This document shows positions 34,333 to 43,412 of a stretch of 64,000 bases of DNA, piece after piece. Position 1 is the first letter of the stretch. Every line of letters begins with the position of its first letter. Source of the DNA: Fibrobacter sp. UWR3 (GTDB lineage Bacteria; Fibrobacterota; Fibrobacteria; Fibrobacterales; Fibrobacteraceae); assembly GCF_900143055.1 (NCBI RefSeq), contig NZ_FRCW01000010.1:61710-125709 (forward strand). Direction: 5' to 3'. The translations under genes and the position numbers were made by a program. The notes beneath the pieces are model-generated. The model had not been told where the DNA came from and did not search any database. It worked only from the letters and a program-made list of their open reading frames with translations.

Positions 34333-36076
34333 AGGATTCTTTTTTGTAATGCTCCACAATCTTTTTTACGAGGGAATCCATCGTCGTCTCGTCGGAGGTG
34401 ACCGTTTCAAAGCCGTGCTTGCGGGCGGCAGATTCAGTCATGCGGCCGATGCAGAATGCGAGACGGGGAGAACAAGAAGCAGGCGTAGTCAAAGATTCTC
34501 TATTAAGATCCTTCGACTCCGAGCTACGCTCTCCTACCCAAAGGGCATAACTGCCACTAAGGGGCGAAGCCCCTAGTGTCGTATAGCTCAGGATGACACT
34601 GCAGAAATTTTCGACGGCGCTGGTGCTCGCAAACACGACGGCATCGGCGCCGACAACGGCCTCGCGTTTCCATTCGGGGAGTTCAGCGACCGGGAGCGTT
34701 TCGTAGACCACCCAGCGGGTCGCCTGCGGGAGCAGTTTGAGCAGGGTATCGTCAGCGAGATTGCCCTGCAGGAGGAGAATGCGGGATTCAATGAGATCCT
34801 TCGACTCCGAGCTACGCTCTCCGCTCAGGATGACACGTTCCTCCTTGTTAACCACATCACGTAACAAACGACCTAGTCCTTCGCCGGTGTGGTCTTCGGG
34901 CACGTAGTCGCAGCGGATGCCGTATTCAAGCAACTTCTTTTCGGTAATTTTGCCGACGCTCGCAATCTTCTTGCCGGCAAGCACGCGCACGTCGTAACCT
35001 GCGGCGAACAGCTGCCTGAAGAAACTTTCCACGCCGTTCGTGCTCGTGAAGGCGAGGATGTCGAAATTCGCGAGGGCATTGAAATCGGCTGAGGAGATCC
35101 CCGCCTTCGCGGGGATGACAGATGAAGTCGCGGGGATGACATCCCTGGTTTCAATCATCGGAGTTTCGATGACTTCGGCGCCGAGGGCCGTGAGGCGTGC
35201 GGTAATCCCGCTGGCCTGCTTTGCGGCACGGGTCACCACGAGGCGCTTGCCGGCAAGAGGCAAGTTCTTTTTCCACGCAAGCGTGTTCCCGAGTTCCACG
35301 ACGCCACCCATAATCGTAATCGCGGGGGCAGTCACGTTTTCGCGGGCAATCGTCTCCCCCGCAGTCTCGAGCGTCGCCATGACGGTGCGCTGGTACGGGG
35401 TCGTGCCCTTCTCGATAAAGGCGAGCGGAGTTTTCGGGTCCTTCCCGCATTCCATAAGCCGGCGGGCAATAAAATCCATGTTGGCGACGCCCATCAGGAA
35501 TATGAGCGTGCCGGGGCACTTCGCGAGAGTCTCGAAGTCAAGAGAGAGATTGCCATGGATTCTATCGCCTTCGGCTCCAGAATGACTGTCACTCTGGAGC
35601 GCAGCAATACGGTCCACTTTATCTGCACGCTCATGCCCGGTGATGATGTGAAAACTCGTCGCAATCCCGCGATGGCTTACAGGTATGCCCGCATACGCAG
35701 GCACGGAGATAGCAGACGTAATGCCCGGAACCACCTCGAATTCGACACCGGCAGCAACAAGTTCCAAAGCCTCCTCGCCGCCACGCCCGAACACGAACGG
35801 GTCGCCGCCCTTGAGGCGCGCTATCACACCGCCGGGAAATTCGCAAGCAAATTGCACCAGGAGTCTGTTGATTTCGGACTGCTTGACCTTATGGTGCGTC
35901 GGCATCTTGCCCACGTCCACCATCTTGGCCTTCGGATTGCACATGCCAAGAATTGCAGGCGAAACCAGGCGGTCATAGACCACCACGTCGGCCTTTTCCA
36001 GAATTTCCTTGCCACGGAGCGTCAATAGCCCGGGATCGCCGGGACCTGCACCGATTAAATAAACGGTTCCTTTCAT
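34331..36076 (-). CDS. cobA-hemD: Fused uroporphyrinogen-III methyltransferase / uroporphyrinogen-III synthase
   Basis: 581 residues. CobA/SUMT domain (1-270): VYLIGAGPGDPGLLTLRG, YDRLVSP, RLKGGDPFVFGRGGEE, GITSAISVPAYAGIP, LMGVANM and TTPYQRT. HemD domain (275-581): GKRLVVTRAAKQASGI, AFTSTNGVESFF, KIASVGKITEK, and ADAVVFASTSAVENF. Together they cyclise hydroxymethylbilane and methylate it to precorrin-2. Four palindromic elements are translated in frame: about residues 161-174 (SDSHSGAEGD), 312-328 (SVIPAKAGIS), 414-428 (VILSGERSSESKDL) and 493-524. These make the protein about 80 residues longer than expected. Confidence 0.93.
   Translation of the reverse strand: MKGTVYLIGAGPGDPGLLTLRGKEILEKADVVVYDRLVSPAILGMCNPKAKMVDVGKMPTHHKVKQSEINRLLVQFACEFPGGVIARLKGGDPFVFGRGGEEALELVAAGVEFEVVPGITSAISVPAYAGIPVSHRGIATSFHIITGHERADKVDRIAALQSDSHSGAEGDRIHGNLSLDFETLAKCPGTLIFLMGVANMDFIARRLMECGKDPKTPLAFIEKGTTPYQRTVMATLETAGETIARENVTAPAITIMGGVVELGNTLAWKKNLPLAGKRLVVTRAAKQASGITARLTALGAEVIETPMIETRDVIPATSSVIPAKAGISSADFNALANFDILAFTSTNGVESFFRQLFAAGYDVRVLAGKKIASVGKITEKKLLEYGIRCDYVPEDHTGEGLGRLLRDVVNKEERVILSGERSSESKDLIESRILLLQGNLADDTLLKLLPQATRWVVYETLPVAELPEWKREAVVGADAVVFASTSAVENFCSVILSYTTLGASPLSGSYALWVGERSSESKDLNRESLTTPASCSPRLAFCIGRMTESAARKHGFETVTSDETTMDSLVKKIVEHYKKES
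34505..34598. repeat. Composite palindromic element in cobA/hemD, with nested palindrome
   Basis: AGATCCTTCGACTCC at one end and GCTCAGGATGACAC at the other. An inner palindrome CACTAAGGGGC-GAA-GCCCCTAGTG lies at 34555-34578. Read in frame on the minus strand. Confidence 0.8.
34793..34835. repeat. Palindromic element in cobA/hemD, GATCCTTCGACTC type
   Basis: GAGATCCTTCGACTCC...CGCTCAGGATGACAC; translated as VILSGERSSESKDLI. Confidence 0.85.
35094..35143. repeat. Palindromic element in cobA/hemD, GATCCCC type plus half copy
   Basis: GAGATCCCCGC-CTTC-GCGGGGATGACA (35094-35120), identical in sequence to the intergenic copy at 17289-17315. It is followed by a half copy ending CGCGGGGATGACATCC. 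Translated as SVIPAKAGIS. Confidence 0.9.
35556..35595. repeat. Palindromic element in cobA/hemD, GGATTCTATCG type
   Basis: TGGATTCTATCGCC-ttc-GGCTCCAGAATGACTGTCAC; translated as part of SDSHSGAEGDRIHG in the CobA half. Confidence 0.75.
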
Positions 36077-36105
36077 CGAGTGTAAAAATAGAAAGTTACA
36101 GGGAA

Positions 36106-37170
36106 TCAGCGCGCAAGCTGTTCGCGGATTTTACCCGCAAGAGCAATTCCCGCCTCGCGGGCCTGCGTCACAGCATTTTCAAACGAATCGCCCATACCGG
36201 ATTCAAGCGCGCCAAACTGCACGCCATGTTCCGCACGAAGCAACCGCTGTGGAGATTCGTCCCAGTAGATGCCGTGGATTTTCATAACCTGCTGGCAGCC
36301 TTCCTCCCCGCCATGGATTTGCGAATCGTTCGCAAATTCGTCTTTCCCTGCCGGAGAAACGAATTCGGCGAAACTCGCCACCGGGAACTGGCAGCCCGCA
36401 TTGAGCGCCTTGAGGAAGGCCATCTCGGCAACCGCGATACAATAGGTGGGAACGTCGTTCACACGGGAGAGGATTGTCTGGATTCTATCGGTCGCAAGGC
36501 TCCCTCCAGAATGACAATCGGACAAAGTCTCAATCGCGAGGATTCCCTGGCCAGATGCAGGCAAAACTTTATCGGTATCGAAGTATTCCGTCACCTGGTC
36601 TGCAAGGCCCATGCGCTTGAGGCCTGCAGCCGCCAGCACGACTCCGTCAAGTTCATCAAGTTTCGAGAGGCGCGTCTGGATATTCCCGCGGATGGGCACG
36701 TATTCCAAGTCCGGACGGAGCGCCTTGAGCTGCACCACCCTGCGGATGCTGCCCGTACCGACGCGGGCACCCGAGGGCAAGTCCATAAAGTGCACGCCGT
36801 CTGCACCCTCGCGGGCAATAAACGCATCGCGCGGGTCTTCGCGCTTGAGGACAGCGGCCAGCCTGAATTCCGGCAAGACTTCTGCCGGCATGTCCTTCAG
36901 GCTGTGGACCGCAATATCGGCACGACCTTCAAGCAGGGCGACTTCGAGTTCCTTGATGAACACGCCCTTGCCACCGAAACTCGCAAGGGACTTGTCGAGC
37001 CTTCGGTCGCCCTCGGTCGTCATCGTCACGAGTTCGTAAGTAAGGTCCGGGTTCGCCGACACGAGGGCGTTGGCGGCAAGCGTAGTCTGCGCCACGGCAA
37101 GGGCGCTCTTGCGCGTCGCAATCCGCAGCGGGCGCACATCTCCGCCCTGCGAAAAAACGGCATTATTCAT
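36106..37170 (-). CDS. hemC: Hydroxymethylbilane synthase
   Basis: Polymerises four porphobilinogens. 354 residues against about 310 usual. IATRKSALAVAQ; GGKGVFIKELEVALLEGRADIAVHSLKDMP; RVGTGSIRRVVQLKALRPDL; and LPASGQGILAIE. The dipyrromethane cofactor Cys is in NAGCQFPVASF. An in-frame palindromic insert gives SDCHSGGSLATDRI (about 219-231). The last 70 residues are an atypical tail. Overlaps the hemA stop by eight bases. Confidence 0.95.
   Translation of the reverse strand: MNNAVFSQGGDVRPLRIATRKSALAVAQTTLAANALVSANPDLTYELVTMTTEGDRRLDKSLASFGGKGVFIKELEVALLEGRADIAVHSLKDMPAEVLPEFRLAAVLKREDPRDAFIAREGADGVHFMDLPSGARVGTGSIRRVVQLKALRPDLEYVPIRGNIQTRLSKLDELDGVVLAAAGLKRMGLADQVTEYFDTDKVLPASGQGILAIETLSDCHSGGSLATDRIQTILSRVNDVPTYCIAVAEMAFLKALNAGCQFPVASFAEFVSPAGKDEFANDSQIHGGEEGCQQVMKIHGIYWDESPQRLLRAEHGVQFGALESGMGDSFENAVTQAREAGIALAGKIREQLAR
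36479..36516. repeat. Palindromic element in hemC, GGATTCTATCG type
   Basis: TGGATTCTATCGGTCGC-aag-GCTCCCTCCAGAATGACA, same ends as the copies at 35556 and 37602; in frame in hemC. Confidence 0.75.
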
Positions 37171-38449
37171 CGCTTGCCTCCAGACACTTGAGGAACACCT
37201 TCACGTCTTCGGGAGAATTGCCCGCCTTTACCTTGTACAGGTAATCGTTCGCCATCTTCTTCGCAAAGCGTTCGTACATCATGCGGATGCGTTCGCGTTC
37301 ATTTTCCGGCAAGTCGGGCATCGAGCGCAACAGCTTTTCGGATTCCTCGTTCGCGGTTGCAACCATCCTGTCGGCATGCACGCGGATATCCTTCGAAACC
37401 TCGTCCATGCGGTACCACTGCAAGAACTCGTCCAGACCTTCCTTCAAAATTTTCTGTGCGGCCTCAAGTTCCACCATGCGCAGGCGGCGATTCTCCGAAA
37501 CAATCTTTTCGAGGTCATCGACGCACACGTACTGCACACCGGGAATTTCGCCAATGGAGGCTTCCGCATTGCGCGGGCTACCGAGGTCAATGATTAGACG
37601 CTTGGATTCTATCGCTCCGCTAGCTGCGGAGCCTGCCCTGAGCTTGCCGAAGGGCTCAGAATGACACTCTGACAAAGCGTTCTCGAATTCATCCTTCGTG
37701 ATAAGGGGTTCCTGGCAGATGCTGCACAGTACGACAACATCGCACTTGCCCAGCACCTTGTAGCGGTCCTCGAGTTTTACGGGGGTGAGCACGTCCGCAA
37801 ACTTTTCGGCATTCGCGAAAGTCCTGCTGCTCGCGAAGATGTTCGTGGTGTATTCCTGCACGTATTTGAGCATCAGGGAACCCATCTCGCCTAGACCCAC
37901 GATATACACGGAGCGGTTTTCGAGGTCATCGAACGTGCGCTGCACCTGCTTCATCGCCAAAAACGGGATGTTGCAGCTGAGCTTGCTCAGGTTTGTTTCT
38001 GTCTTGATGCGCTTGGTTGTGTGGATTGCACCCTGGAACAACTTGTTGAGGCTGTTGCCCGTCGCATGCAGGCTGTGCGCCGTCTCGTAGGCACGGCCAA
38101 TCTGGTGCAGAATCTGGTCCTCGCCCACCGCTACCGAATCGAGCCCCGCACACACGTTCATCACATGATGCGCAACGTCATCACCCGCCTTGAAGTAAAA
38201 GAACTTCGCAAAATCCTCGAACCTTTGCCCCGCAAGCTTGCACACGTACTGCACGAGTTCCGCCTCGGCAATTTCCCTGTCCGATGCCACGTAGACTTCG
38301 GTACGGTTGCACGTCGCAAGAATCAGGAGTTCGTCAAACGGAGAATGGCCGAGCGCTTCCGTCTTCACATCCATCGGGATGTAGAACTTTTCGCGGACTG
38401 CGATTTCGGCCACCTTGTGGCTCATGCCTGCCATGTAGATTTTGCGCAT
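37163..38449 (-). CDS. hemA: Glutamyl-tRNA reductase
   Basis: NADPH-dependent reduction of glutamyl-tRNA to glutamate-1-semialdehyde, the committed step. 428 residues. The catalytic Cys is in LLILATCNRTEVYV; AGLDSVAVGEDQILHQIGRAYE; the NADPH site VYIVGLGEMGSLMLKYV; RLIIDLGSPRNAEASIG; and a C-terminal helical dimerisation domain. An in-frame palindromic insert (about 261-283, CHSEPFGKLRAGSAASGAIE) sits in the loop before RLIIDLGSPRN. First hem gene; TATCTTTG ends 5 bases before the ATG and no Shine-Dalgarno is seen. Confidence 0.95.
   Translation of the reverse strand: MRKIYMAGMSHKVAEIAVREKFYIPMDVKTEALGHSPFDELLILATCNRTEVYVASDREIAEAELVQYVCKLAGQRFEDFAKFFYFKAGDDVAHHVMNVCAGLDSVAVGEDQILHQIGRAYETAHSLHATGNSLNKLFQGAIHTTKRIKTETNLSKLSCNIPFLAMKQVQRTFDDLENRSVYIVGLGEMGSLMLKYVQEYTTNIFASSRTFANAEKFADVLTPVKLEDRYKVLGKCDVVVLCSICQEPLITKDEFENALSECHSEPFGKLRAGSAASGAIESKRLIIDLGSPRNAEASIGEIPGVQYVCVDDLEKIVSENRRLRMVELEAAQKILKEGLDEFLQWYRMDEVSKDIRVHADRMVATANEESEKLLRSMPDLPENERERIRMMYERFAKKMANDYLYKVKAGNSPEDVKVFLKCLEASDE
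37602..37667. repeat. Palindromic element in hemA, GGATTCTATCG type with inner hairpins
   Basis: TTGGATTCTATCG at one end and GCTCAGAATGACAC at the other; inner hairpins GCTCCGC-TAGCT-GCGGAGC and CCCTGAGCTTGCCGAAGGG. In frame in hemA. Confidence 0.8.
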
Positions 38450-38466
38450 GGCCCAAAGATAGAAAA
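38450..38466 (-). promoter_or_regulatory. Putative hemA promoter element giving a near-leaderless start
   Basis: On the minus strand CTTTTTCTATCTTTG is followed by GGCC and the hemA ATG. The TATCTTTG box fits a -10 (or Bacteroidetes-like -7, TAnnTTTG) element; the transcript would start within a few bases of the ATG. The same TTTTTCTATNTTTG arrangement precedes ahbC (46265-46282). Confidence 0.4.
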
Positions 38467-38476
38467 AGAGGCTAGA

Positions 38477-39661
38477 CTATTTGCAGGTTCCCAAGCGGCC
38501 GATGGAATAGAATACGAAATCACCCGTAGAACCGGCTACGCCTTGGTACTTTAGCTTGATTGCAGCTGTCTTTCTAAGTACAGAATCAATTACAACCGTT
38601 TTACCCCAACCGACCTCTTGCTTAAATTTAGACCAAGGGTAGTCAATGGTAGTCATATTTGCCGAGCGTGCAACGGATGCCTTATAGTTATTGTATTCCG
38701 TAACTGTGGCCTCATCTTCTACTTGCAATTCTATTGCAAAATTCAAGTTGGATGAATAGACCAGGCAGATTCCGTCCCAACGGGAGATATTCGTGCCCTC
38801 CTGATCTCCGCTCACAAGATTAAAGCCCAAGCCGACATAAGGGTAATCATAGCCAGCACCTATCATAACAGTACCCTTGATTCCTTGATACGCTTCAGTG
38901 AGTGGGCCGAAGAAATTATCATATTCATTCACCGAGACATCGGGCGGATAAGAGATAGAAGACGTACCGTAGTCGTTAGCATCATTGAATTCAAACCAGT
39001 AACCGGCTGTTTCATCATCAGAGCCTGTTTCAACCTTGCCTTCCGTATCCGTAGGTCCGCACCACAGGTCACCACAGGGAATTTTACTGGATAAAGATGG
39101 TTGAACTGACGACGGGTTCTGTACCGGAGCAGTTTCTTCAACCGTATTCTTGTATCCGAAACTTACCGAGGGACATTCAACAGAGCTAGCCATAGGCTTA
39201 CTATTACCATACGTACTCAAAGCTGTGGAAACCGTACCACCAAGTAAAGCGTTCTGTGCAGTTCCGTTCAGTTGAAGCTCCGCCCACCAGACACCCTCCT
39301 TTTGATAAACACTGTAGGATTCTATGAACATGTTTTCGTAGTATCCCGTTAGGCGTTCAACCTTATCCGGCATGTTTGCACAATTTACGAGAGCGTAGGA
39401 AATCGTTGGGAAATTGGACGCCGTATTGTAATACAGCCGCCCACCCACCTCGATAAGGTTTCCCCTGTTCACTTCACAGGTACATCCCGAGAAGAAAATG
39501 AGTTCCGACGGATCATTTGTTTGACTATTTTCGTACATAGCATTTAGATTATCCGCGCGTTCTTGCTGAATATCCTCAATTTCAGCCACATAGTCCGTAC
39601 AGGCAGTCATCATGGCTGCGGAGAGCATCACAACAGACAAACGAATCTTTTTCATATTCAC
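38477..39661 (-). CDS. Lipoprotein of unknown function, Ser/Cys-containing
   Basis: 394 residues. MKKIRLSVVMLSAAMMTAC is a lipoprotein signal (lipobox MTAC). The mature part has an N-terminal region with GCTCEVNRG and a middle PxSSVQPSLSS linker with PCGDLWCGP. A C-terminal beta-rich domain (about 235-394; WFEFNDANDYGTSS, ISRWDGICLVYSS, WSKFKQEVGWGKTV) looks like a carbohydrate-binding jelly-roll. That last reading is by feel only. 15 bases after the stop of the membrane-protein gene upstream, same operon; lower GC than its neighbours. Confidence 0.65.
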   Translation of the reverse strand: MNMKKIRLSVVMLSAAMMTACTDYVAEIEDIQQERADNLNAMYENSQTNDPSELIFFSGCTCEVNRGNLIEVGGRLYYNTASNFPTISYALVNCANMPDKVERLTGYYENMFIESYSVYQKEGVWWAELQLNGTAQNALLGGTVSTALSTYGNSKPMASSVECPSVSFGYKNTVEETAPVQNPSSVQPSLSSKIPCGDLWCGPTDTEGKVETGSDDETAGYWFEFNDANDYGTSSISYPPDVSVNEYDNFFGPLTEAYQGIKGTVMIGAGYDYPYVGLGFNLVSGDQEGTNISRWDGICLVYSSNLNFAIELQVEDEATVTEYNNYKASVARSANMTTIDYPWSKFKQEVGWGKTVVIDSVLRKTAAIKLKYQGVAGSTGDFVFYSIGRLGTCK

Positions 39662-39676
39662 CTCGACACTCCTGCC

Positions 39677-41119
39677 TTAGAAAACAAATGAAAGACCAAC
39701 ACCGACTGCACCGATAATCGCGAAGCTCACACCGATTGTACGATTTCGTTGGTAATCCTGCACGGCCTTCTTGCTTTCTTCATAGCCGGTGCTACCATTT
39801 TCAAACGCATCCCTTTCATCCTTCGCCTTCTTGTTGAACACGTACGCAATGGCGACACCGCCCGCAAGTACGGCTCCCGAAATCGCAAGCGGAATCCAGT
39901 GGATAGACTTCTTCTTGCCTTCACCTCCAGCGGCATCACTTGCCGCCTCGGCAGCAGAAGCCTCGGCAGCGGCTGTTTCATTGTTTTCTTCGGCGATGGC
40001 ACGTTCAAGTTCAGCAATTCCCTGCTTGTACGTAAGGGAGTCTTCGGCCGTCATGACTTCGGATTCTTCGTGAACTTCCGTCTTGACAACTTCATCGGGC
40101 AACTTTTCCTCGTCCCAAGCCCAGCGGCCAACCATTTCCATCTTCTTCAACTTCTTGAAGACTTCCTTGCCATGGAACTTCTGGATTTCGGCATCCTTGG
40201 GCTGGTTCAGAACGGCCTTCTTGTTCTTGATATCGAAGAGGAGGTTCGACTGCTTCTGGTCAGCGTCGATGGTCTTTTCGAAAAGGCGCACGCCGTTCAG
40301 GTAGTAAGCGCCACTCACCGGCCTACGCATATCTATGCGGAGCATAAGCGTCTTCTTGTTCAGCATGAATTTCACGTTCGAGCCCGCCTTCTTCAAGGAA
40401 TCGTTCTTTACCTTCAACGTGGCGATAAACATCGGGGCAAATTCCGACCCGGACTGGCGAACCACGATAGGGCCGCACTTTTCAATCCAGAGGCTCGCTA
40501 GGCGCTGTTGCTGTTCCACACGCGCCGGGTCATAGGAAAGCGAGAAGATGTATTCGGCATCAAAATCGCCATCGAAGTTGATGGGTTCCAGGTACACGTT
40601 ACCGCGAAGGCGGAGCAACTGTTCACGGCTAATGATAATGCTGGTCAACGCTTCGGAGCAGCTCGCCAACTGGCGGGTACGTTCCTCAAGGGTGGTCGCC
40701 ATGCGCATGGAACCGAGCCTGACCTCGCCCGTCACTTCCATGTACTCGTTTTCGAACGCGGGGAGTTCCACTTCATAGAAGCGGGCACATGTCGTATCCA
40801 GGAGGTCGTTCAGCGAAATGGAGGCGCATCGGTCGTTCATCTCCGCTACGCGGTTCGCCCTCTTCAAAAGAGCCGCGACCTCGGGGTTCGAATCCCCCAC
40901 CATGGTCTGCAAGTTCTTCAAGTCCTCCTGCAATGCACGGATTTCTTCGGGGTTCTTGACGAACACCGATATCGTGGAGGAATTATCGTCCTTCTTTTCG
41001 ACGTTGGCCGAAGCCTGCAGGGGCACTTCCGTGAAGGAGGCTGGCTCCTGCGCAAACACCATAACGGCAAAGAATGAAACGAGAAGGGACAAACGTTTAA
41101 AAAGCATAAATTGCTCCAT
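39677..41119 (-). CDS. Membrane protein of unknown function with signal peptide and two C-terminal helices
   Basis: 480 residues. Signal peptide MLFKRLSLLVSFFAVMVFA; the Met at residue 5 is the likelier start. A helical, partly coiled-coil region lies around 50-90 (RALQEDLKNLQTMVGD). A beta-rich central region follows (FDGDFDAEYIFSLSYDPAR, PVSGAYYLNGVRLF), then an Ala/Glu-rich stretch (about 370-400). Two membrane helices at about 405-425 and 455-478 flank KDERDAFENGSTGYEESKKAV. Not recognised; the layout suggests an envelope protein reaching from the inner membrane. Confidence 0.65.
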   Translation of the reverse strand: MEQFMLFKRLSLLVSFFAVMVFAQEPASFTEVPLQASANVEKKDDNSSTISVFVKNPEEIRALQEDLKNLQTMVGDSNPEVAALLKRANRVAEMNDRCASISLNDLLDTTCARFYEVELPAFENEYMEVTGEVRLGSMRMATTLEERTRQLASCSEALTSIIISREQLLRLRGNVYLEPINFDGDFDAEYIFSLSYDPARVEQQQRLASLWIEKCGPIVVRQSGSEFAPMFIATLKVKNDSLKKAGSNVKFMLNKKTLMLRIDMRRPVSGAYYLNGVRLFEKTIDADQKQSNLLFDIKNKKAVLNQPKDAEIQKFHGKEVFKKLKKMEMVGRWAWDEEKLPDEVVKTEVHEESEVMTAEDSLTYKQGIAELERAIAEENNETAAAEASAAEAASDAAGGEGKKKSIHWIPLAISGAVLAGGVAIAYVFNKKAKDERDAFENGSTGYEESKKAVQDYQRNRTIGVSFAIIGAVGVGLSFVF

Positions 41120-41202
41120 ATTGTTATAGCATAAAACTAATTTATTTCCATAACCGCTCAGATTAGGGCCTACTTTTTTCTTAAAAATTTCCGACTTTTT
41201 CT

Positions 41203-42570
41203 TTATTTTTCCTCTTTCAGTGTCGTTTCTATCCAGTCAAAGCGGTCCTTCATCCACCGGACCATGACATCGATGGCCTCGTCGTAATCCTCGTAGGGGT
41301 CCTTGAGCGCCCAGTTCTCGGTATTACTCATGATAGGCCAGCGCCGGTACTCGTTCTTTACGGCATCCTCGATAATAGACCTGTACAACGGCACGCTATC
41401 TACCAGGGCACGGAAGGTTTCGCGGTGTTCGAACCAGTACTCCCTTATTTGCGAACGGATAGCATCGTCCCTGAAGAAATAGTAGAACCAGCGATAACTG
41501 CGGATATGCCAGTTTTCAAACTTGCGATTGAGCTCACGAGACTCGTTGCCGAACGAAATGTCAAAATCCCAGATGGGGCCAAAATGGATCGGGCTCCCCT
41601 TCTGCCAAGTCATAAAAATGCTCCTGGCAAAAATGGCATCCTCGTTCTTGGAAAATTCCTGCACCCAGTAGTAAGGCTTGAAGTCGTCCATGTCAATCCA
41701 CCGCGCGATAGCCCCCGTATCGGAGGTACTGAAATGCAGCAAGACATCCTCGAAATCGGCGAGATGGCTGCGCAAGAGTTCAAGCGATTCCTCGGAAGGA
41801 TTCTTCGGGGACTTTACATGGAACGCATACCCGATGCTCGAGCGGATAAACGGTTCATCGATTTTCTTGTCGTTTTCCTTCTCGAAGAGGAAAGTGGTAT
41901 CGTTTTCGGGAATATTCACGCGTTCGCGAGCCACCTTCACAGTTTCCATGAGAAGGTAGAGGCCCACATAATTGCGGTTCAGGTACACCTCGACAAACTT
42001 GCATCGCGGGGTATAGGGCATGCCCAGCCATTCCGAAAGGCGGGTCGCCATATAGTTCCGCAGGTGACTCTTGTCACCGAAATTCGCCACGAGCGCCCAA
42101 TCACGATTCTTGGGCATCCCGAACAAGCTTACTTTGTCCTTAAATTCAAGTTTCATGCCGTACTTGGGCATCTTGAAACTGGAATTGCCGCGCCCGCGCA
42201 CGGTGAGTTCGTAGACTTCGCTTTCGGGGGCGTCCTTGCCGTATATCTGCAGGCGTGAAGGGATTTCCGTTTCGCGGTCACGGATTCCGGCGAAATTCTC
42301 CGTCTCGATGACAATGCGGGGCAGATTCGCATACGGGTACACGGAATCGTCCATCGGGAGAAAATCCGGCGATGATTCGGTGGGCTCGTCCAGGCAGGCG
42401 CACAGACAAAATAACGCCGTGACTACGACGAGTTGCGCGGGATAAAAATGCGCATGCAACGCGGGTTTAAAACGCGATTGTAACGCAGGTTTAAAATGCG
42501 CGGCCGCCCTATGCAGGATAAATGAAAGCATCTGCAAGAAATATAATATATACAAGATGCACTGCAACAA
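41203..42570 (-). CDS. CotH-kinase lipoprotein
   Basis: Up to 455 residues. CotH kinase fold with NLPRIVIETE, RGRGNSSFKMPKYGMKLEFKD, FGMPKNRDWALVANFGDKS, RNYMATRLSEWLGMPYTPRC, VEVYLNRNYVGLYLLMETV and the DxD site IHFGPIWDFDISFGNE. A lipobox-like LFCLCAC precedes it. The N-terminal region is odd: three 8-residue repeats (AHFKPALQ, SRFKPALH, AHFYPAQL), encoded by a 24-base tandem repeat, sit before the hydrophobic stretch. No start codon lies after them, so M1 or M15 must be used. Divergent from 42592. Confidence 0.82.
   Translation of the reverse strand: MLQCILYILYFLQMLSFILHRAAAHFKPALQSRFKPALHAHFYPAQLVVVTALFCLCACLDEPTESSPDFLPMDDSVYPYANLPRIVIETENFAGIRDRETEIPSRLQIYGKDAPESEVYELTVRGRGNSSFKMPKYGMKLEFKDKVSLFGMPKNRDWALVANFGDKSHLRNYMATRLSEWLGMPYTPRCKFVEVYLNRNYVGLYLLMETVKVARERVNIPENDTTFLFEKENDKKIDEPFIRSSIGYAFHVKSPKNPSEESLELLRSHLADFEDVLLHFSTSDTGAIARWIDMDDFKPYYWVQEFSKNEDAIFARSIFMTWQKGSPIHFGPIWDFDISFGNESRELNRKFENWHIRSYRWFYYFFRDDAIRSQIREYWFEHRETFRALVDSVPLYRSIIEDAVKNEYRRWPIMSNTENWALKDPYEDYDEAIDVMVRWMKDRFDWIETTLKEEK
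42435..42503. repeat. 24-base tandem repeat in the CotH gene signal region
   Basis: Three units beginning GCGCGGGATAAAAATGCG, ACGCGGGTTTAAAACGCG and ACGCAGGTTTAAAATGCG, 24 bases apart, translated as three 8-residue repeats. Confidence 0.75.
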
Positions 42571-42591
42571 AAATTTGATATATTTCCATAC

Positions 42592-43404
42592 ATGAGCAAA
42601 GTTTTCGGATGCATATTACCGTTTCTCTGTGTGGCTGCCTTGGCCACAGAGAACCTGCACCCGATTTTGCCGCCTACAACGGGAATTGCCGTGCAGGGGG
42701 CGTTTGAGCTCGACGAAGACGTGTACAGCCTCGATATGGACGTTGCGGCGGAATACGCGATAATCCCGCGATACCTGAGCCTCTATGTGGACGGGGCATT
42801 CAGATTCCTGGGCGTGAGTTACGAGTATTCAACAGAAGGGTATCTCCACAACTACTGCAACCTGCACGTAAACGGGTTCAACGAGACATACGCCGGAATA
42901 AGGGTCCTACCCGTATCTTTCCTGGGGCTCAATGCGGGCTGGCGGTCCCCTCCCGGCGAGGGCTCGCAAAAGAACCGCTTCCACCGCCTGAATATCGAAC
43001 CGTTCAGTTATTTGCAATTTTCGAGAACGCTTTCGCTCGGGACGGCGTTCCGGTACAATGCCTTCCTCGAAGACAAGAACTACAAGCCCGGTGACGAAAT
43101 CGGGTTCAAGGCATCGCTCGTGTGGAAACTCGGCTGGAACGACACCCTCCATACGGGTTGGCAACTCAGCGAGGTATTCCTGTACCAGGCGCGCATCGAG
43201 GAATCCGAAAACAGGAACCTCGCCCGCGCGTACCGCAAGATGGACGACAAGTACCACGGTTACAAGATGAAGTTCGACGTCACGCGGTTTTTCCGCATGT
43301 TCGGGCGCTCCGTCGGGTTCGGTATAAACTACGAGATTCACGACGGCACGATTTTTGGCTTCGAGGCCGGCCACCGCATCGCAATAGAAACTAAATTGTA
43401 TTAG
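42592..43404 (+). CDS. Outer-membrane beta-barrel-like protein of unknown function
   Basis: 270 residues. Signal peptide MSKVFGCILPFLCVAALA. The mature part has alternating amphipathic strands with many Tyr and Phe (YLSLYVDGAFRFLGVSYEYS, IEPFSYLQFSRTLSLGTAFRYN, FGFEAGHRIAIETKLY), ending with an aromatic residue as barrels do. Not recognised further. Starts 21 bases from the divergent CotH gene and is followed after 8 bases by another barrel-like gene, so a two-gene operon. Confidence 0.65.
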   Translation: MSKVFGCILPFLCVAALATENLHPILPPTTGIAVQGAFELDEDVYSLDMDVAAEYAIIPRYLSLYVDGAFRFLGVSYEYSTEGYLHNYCNLHVNGFNETYAGIRVLPVSFLGLNAGWRSPPGEGSQKNRFHRLNIEPFSYLQFSRTLSLGTAFRYNAFLEDKNYKPGDEIGFKASLVWKLGWNDTLHTGWQLSEVFLYQARIEESENRNLARAYRKMDDKYHGYKMKFDVTRFFRMFGRSVGFGINYEIHDGTIFGFEAGHRIAIETKLY

Positions 43405-43412
43405 GAGGATAT

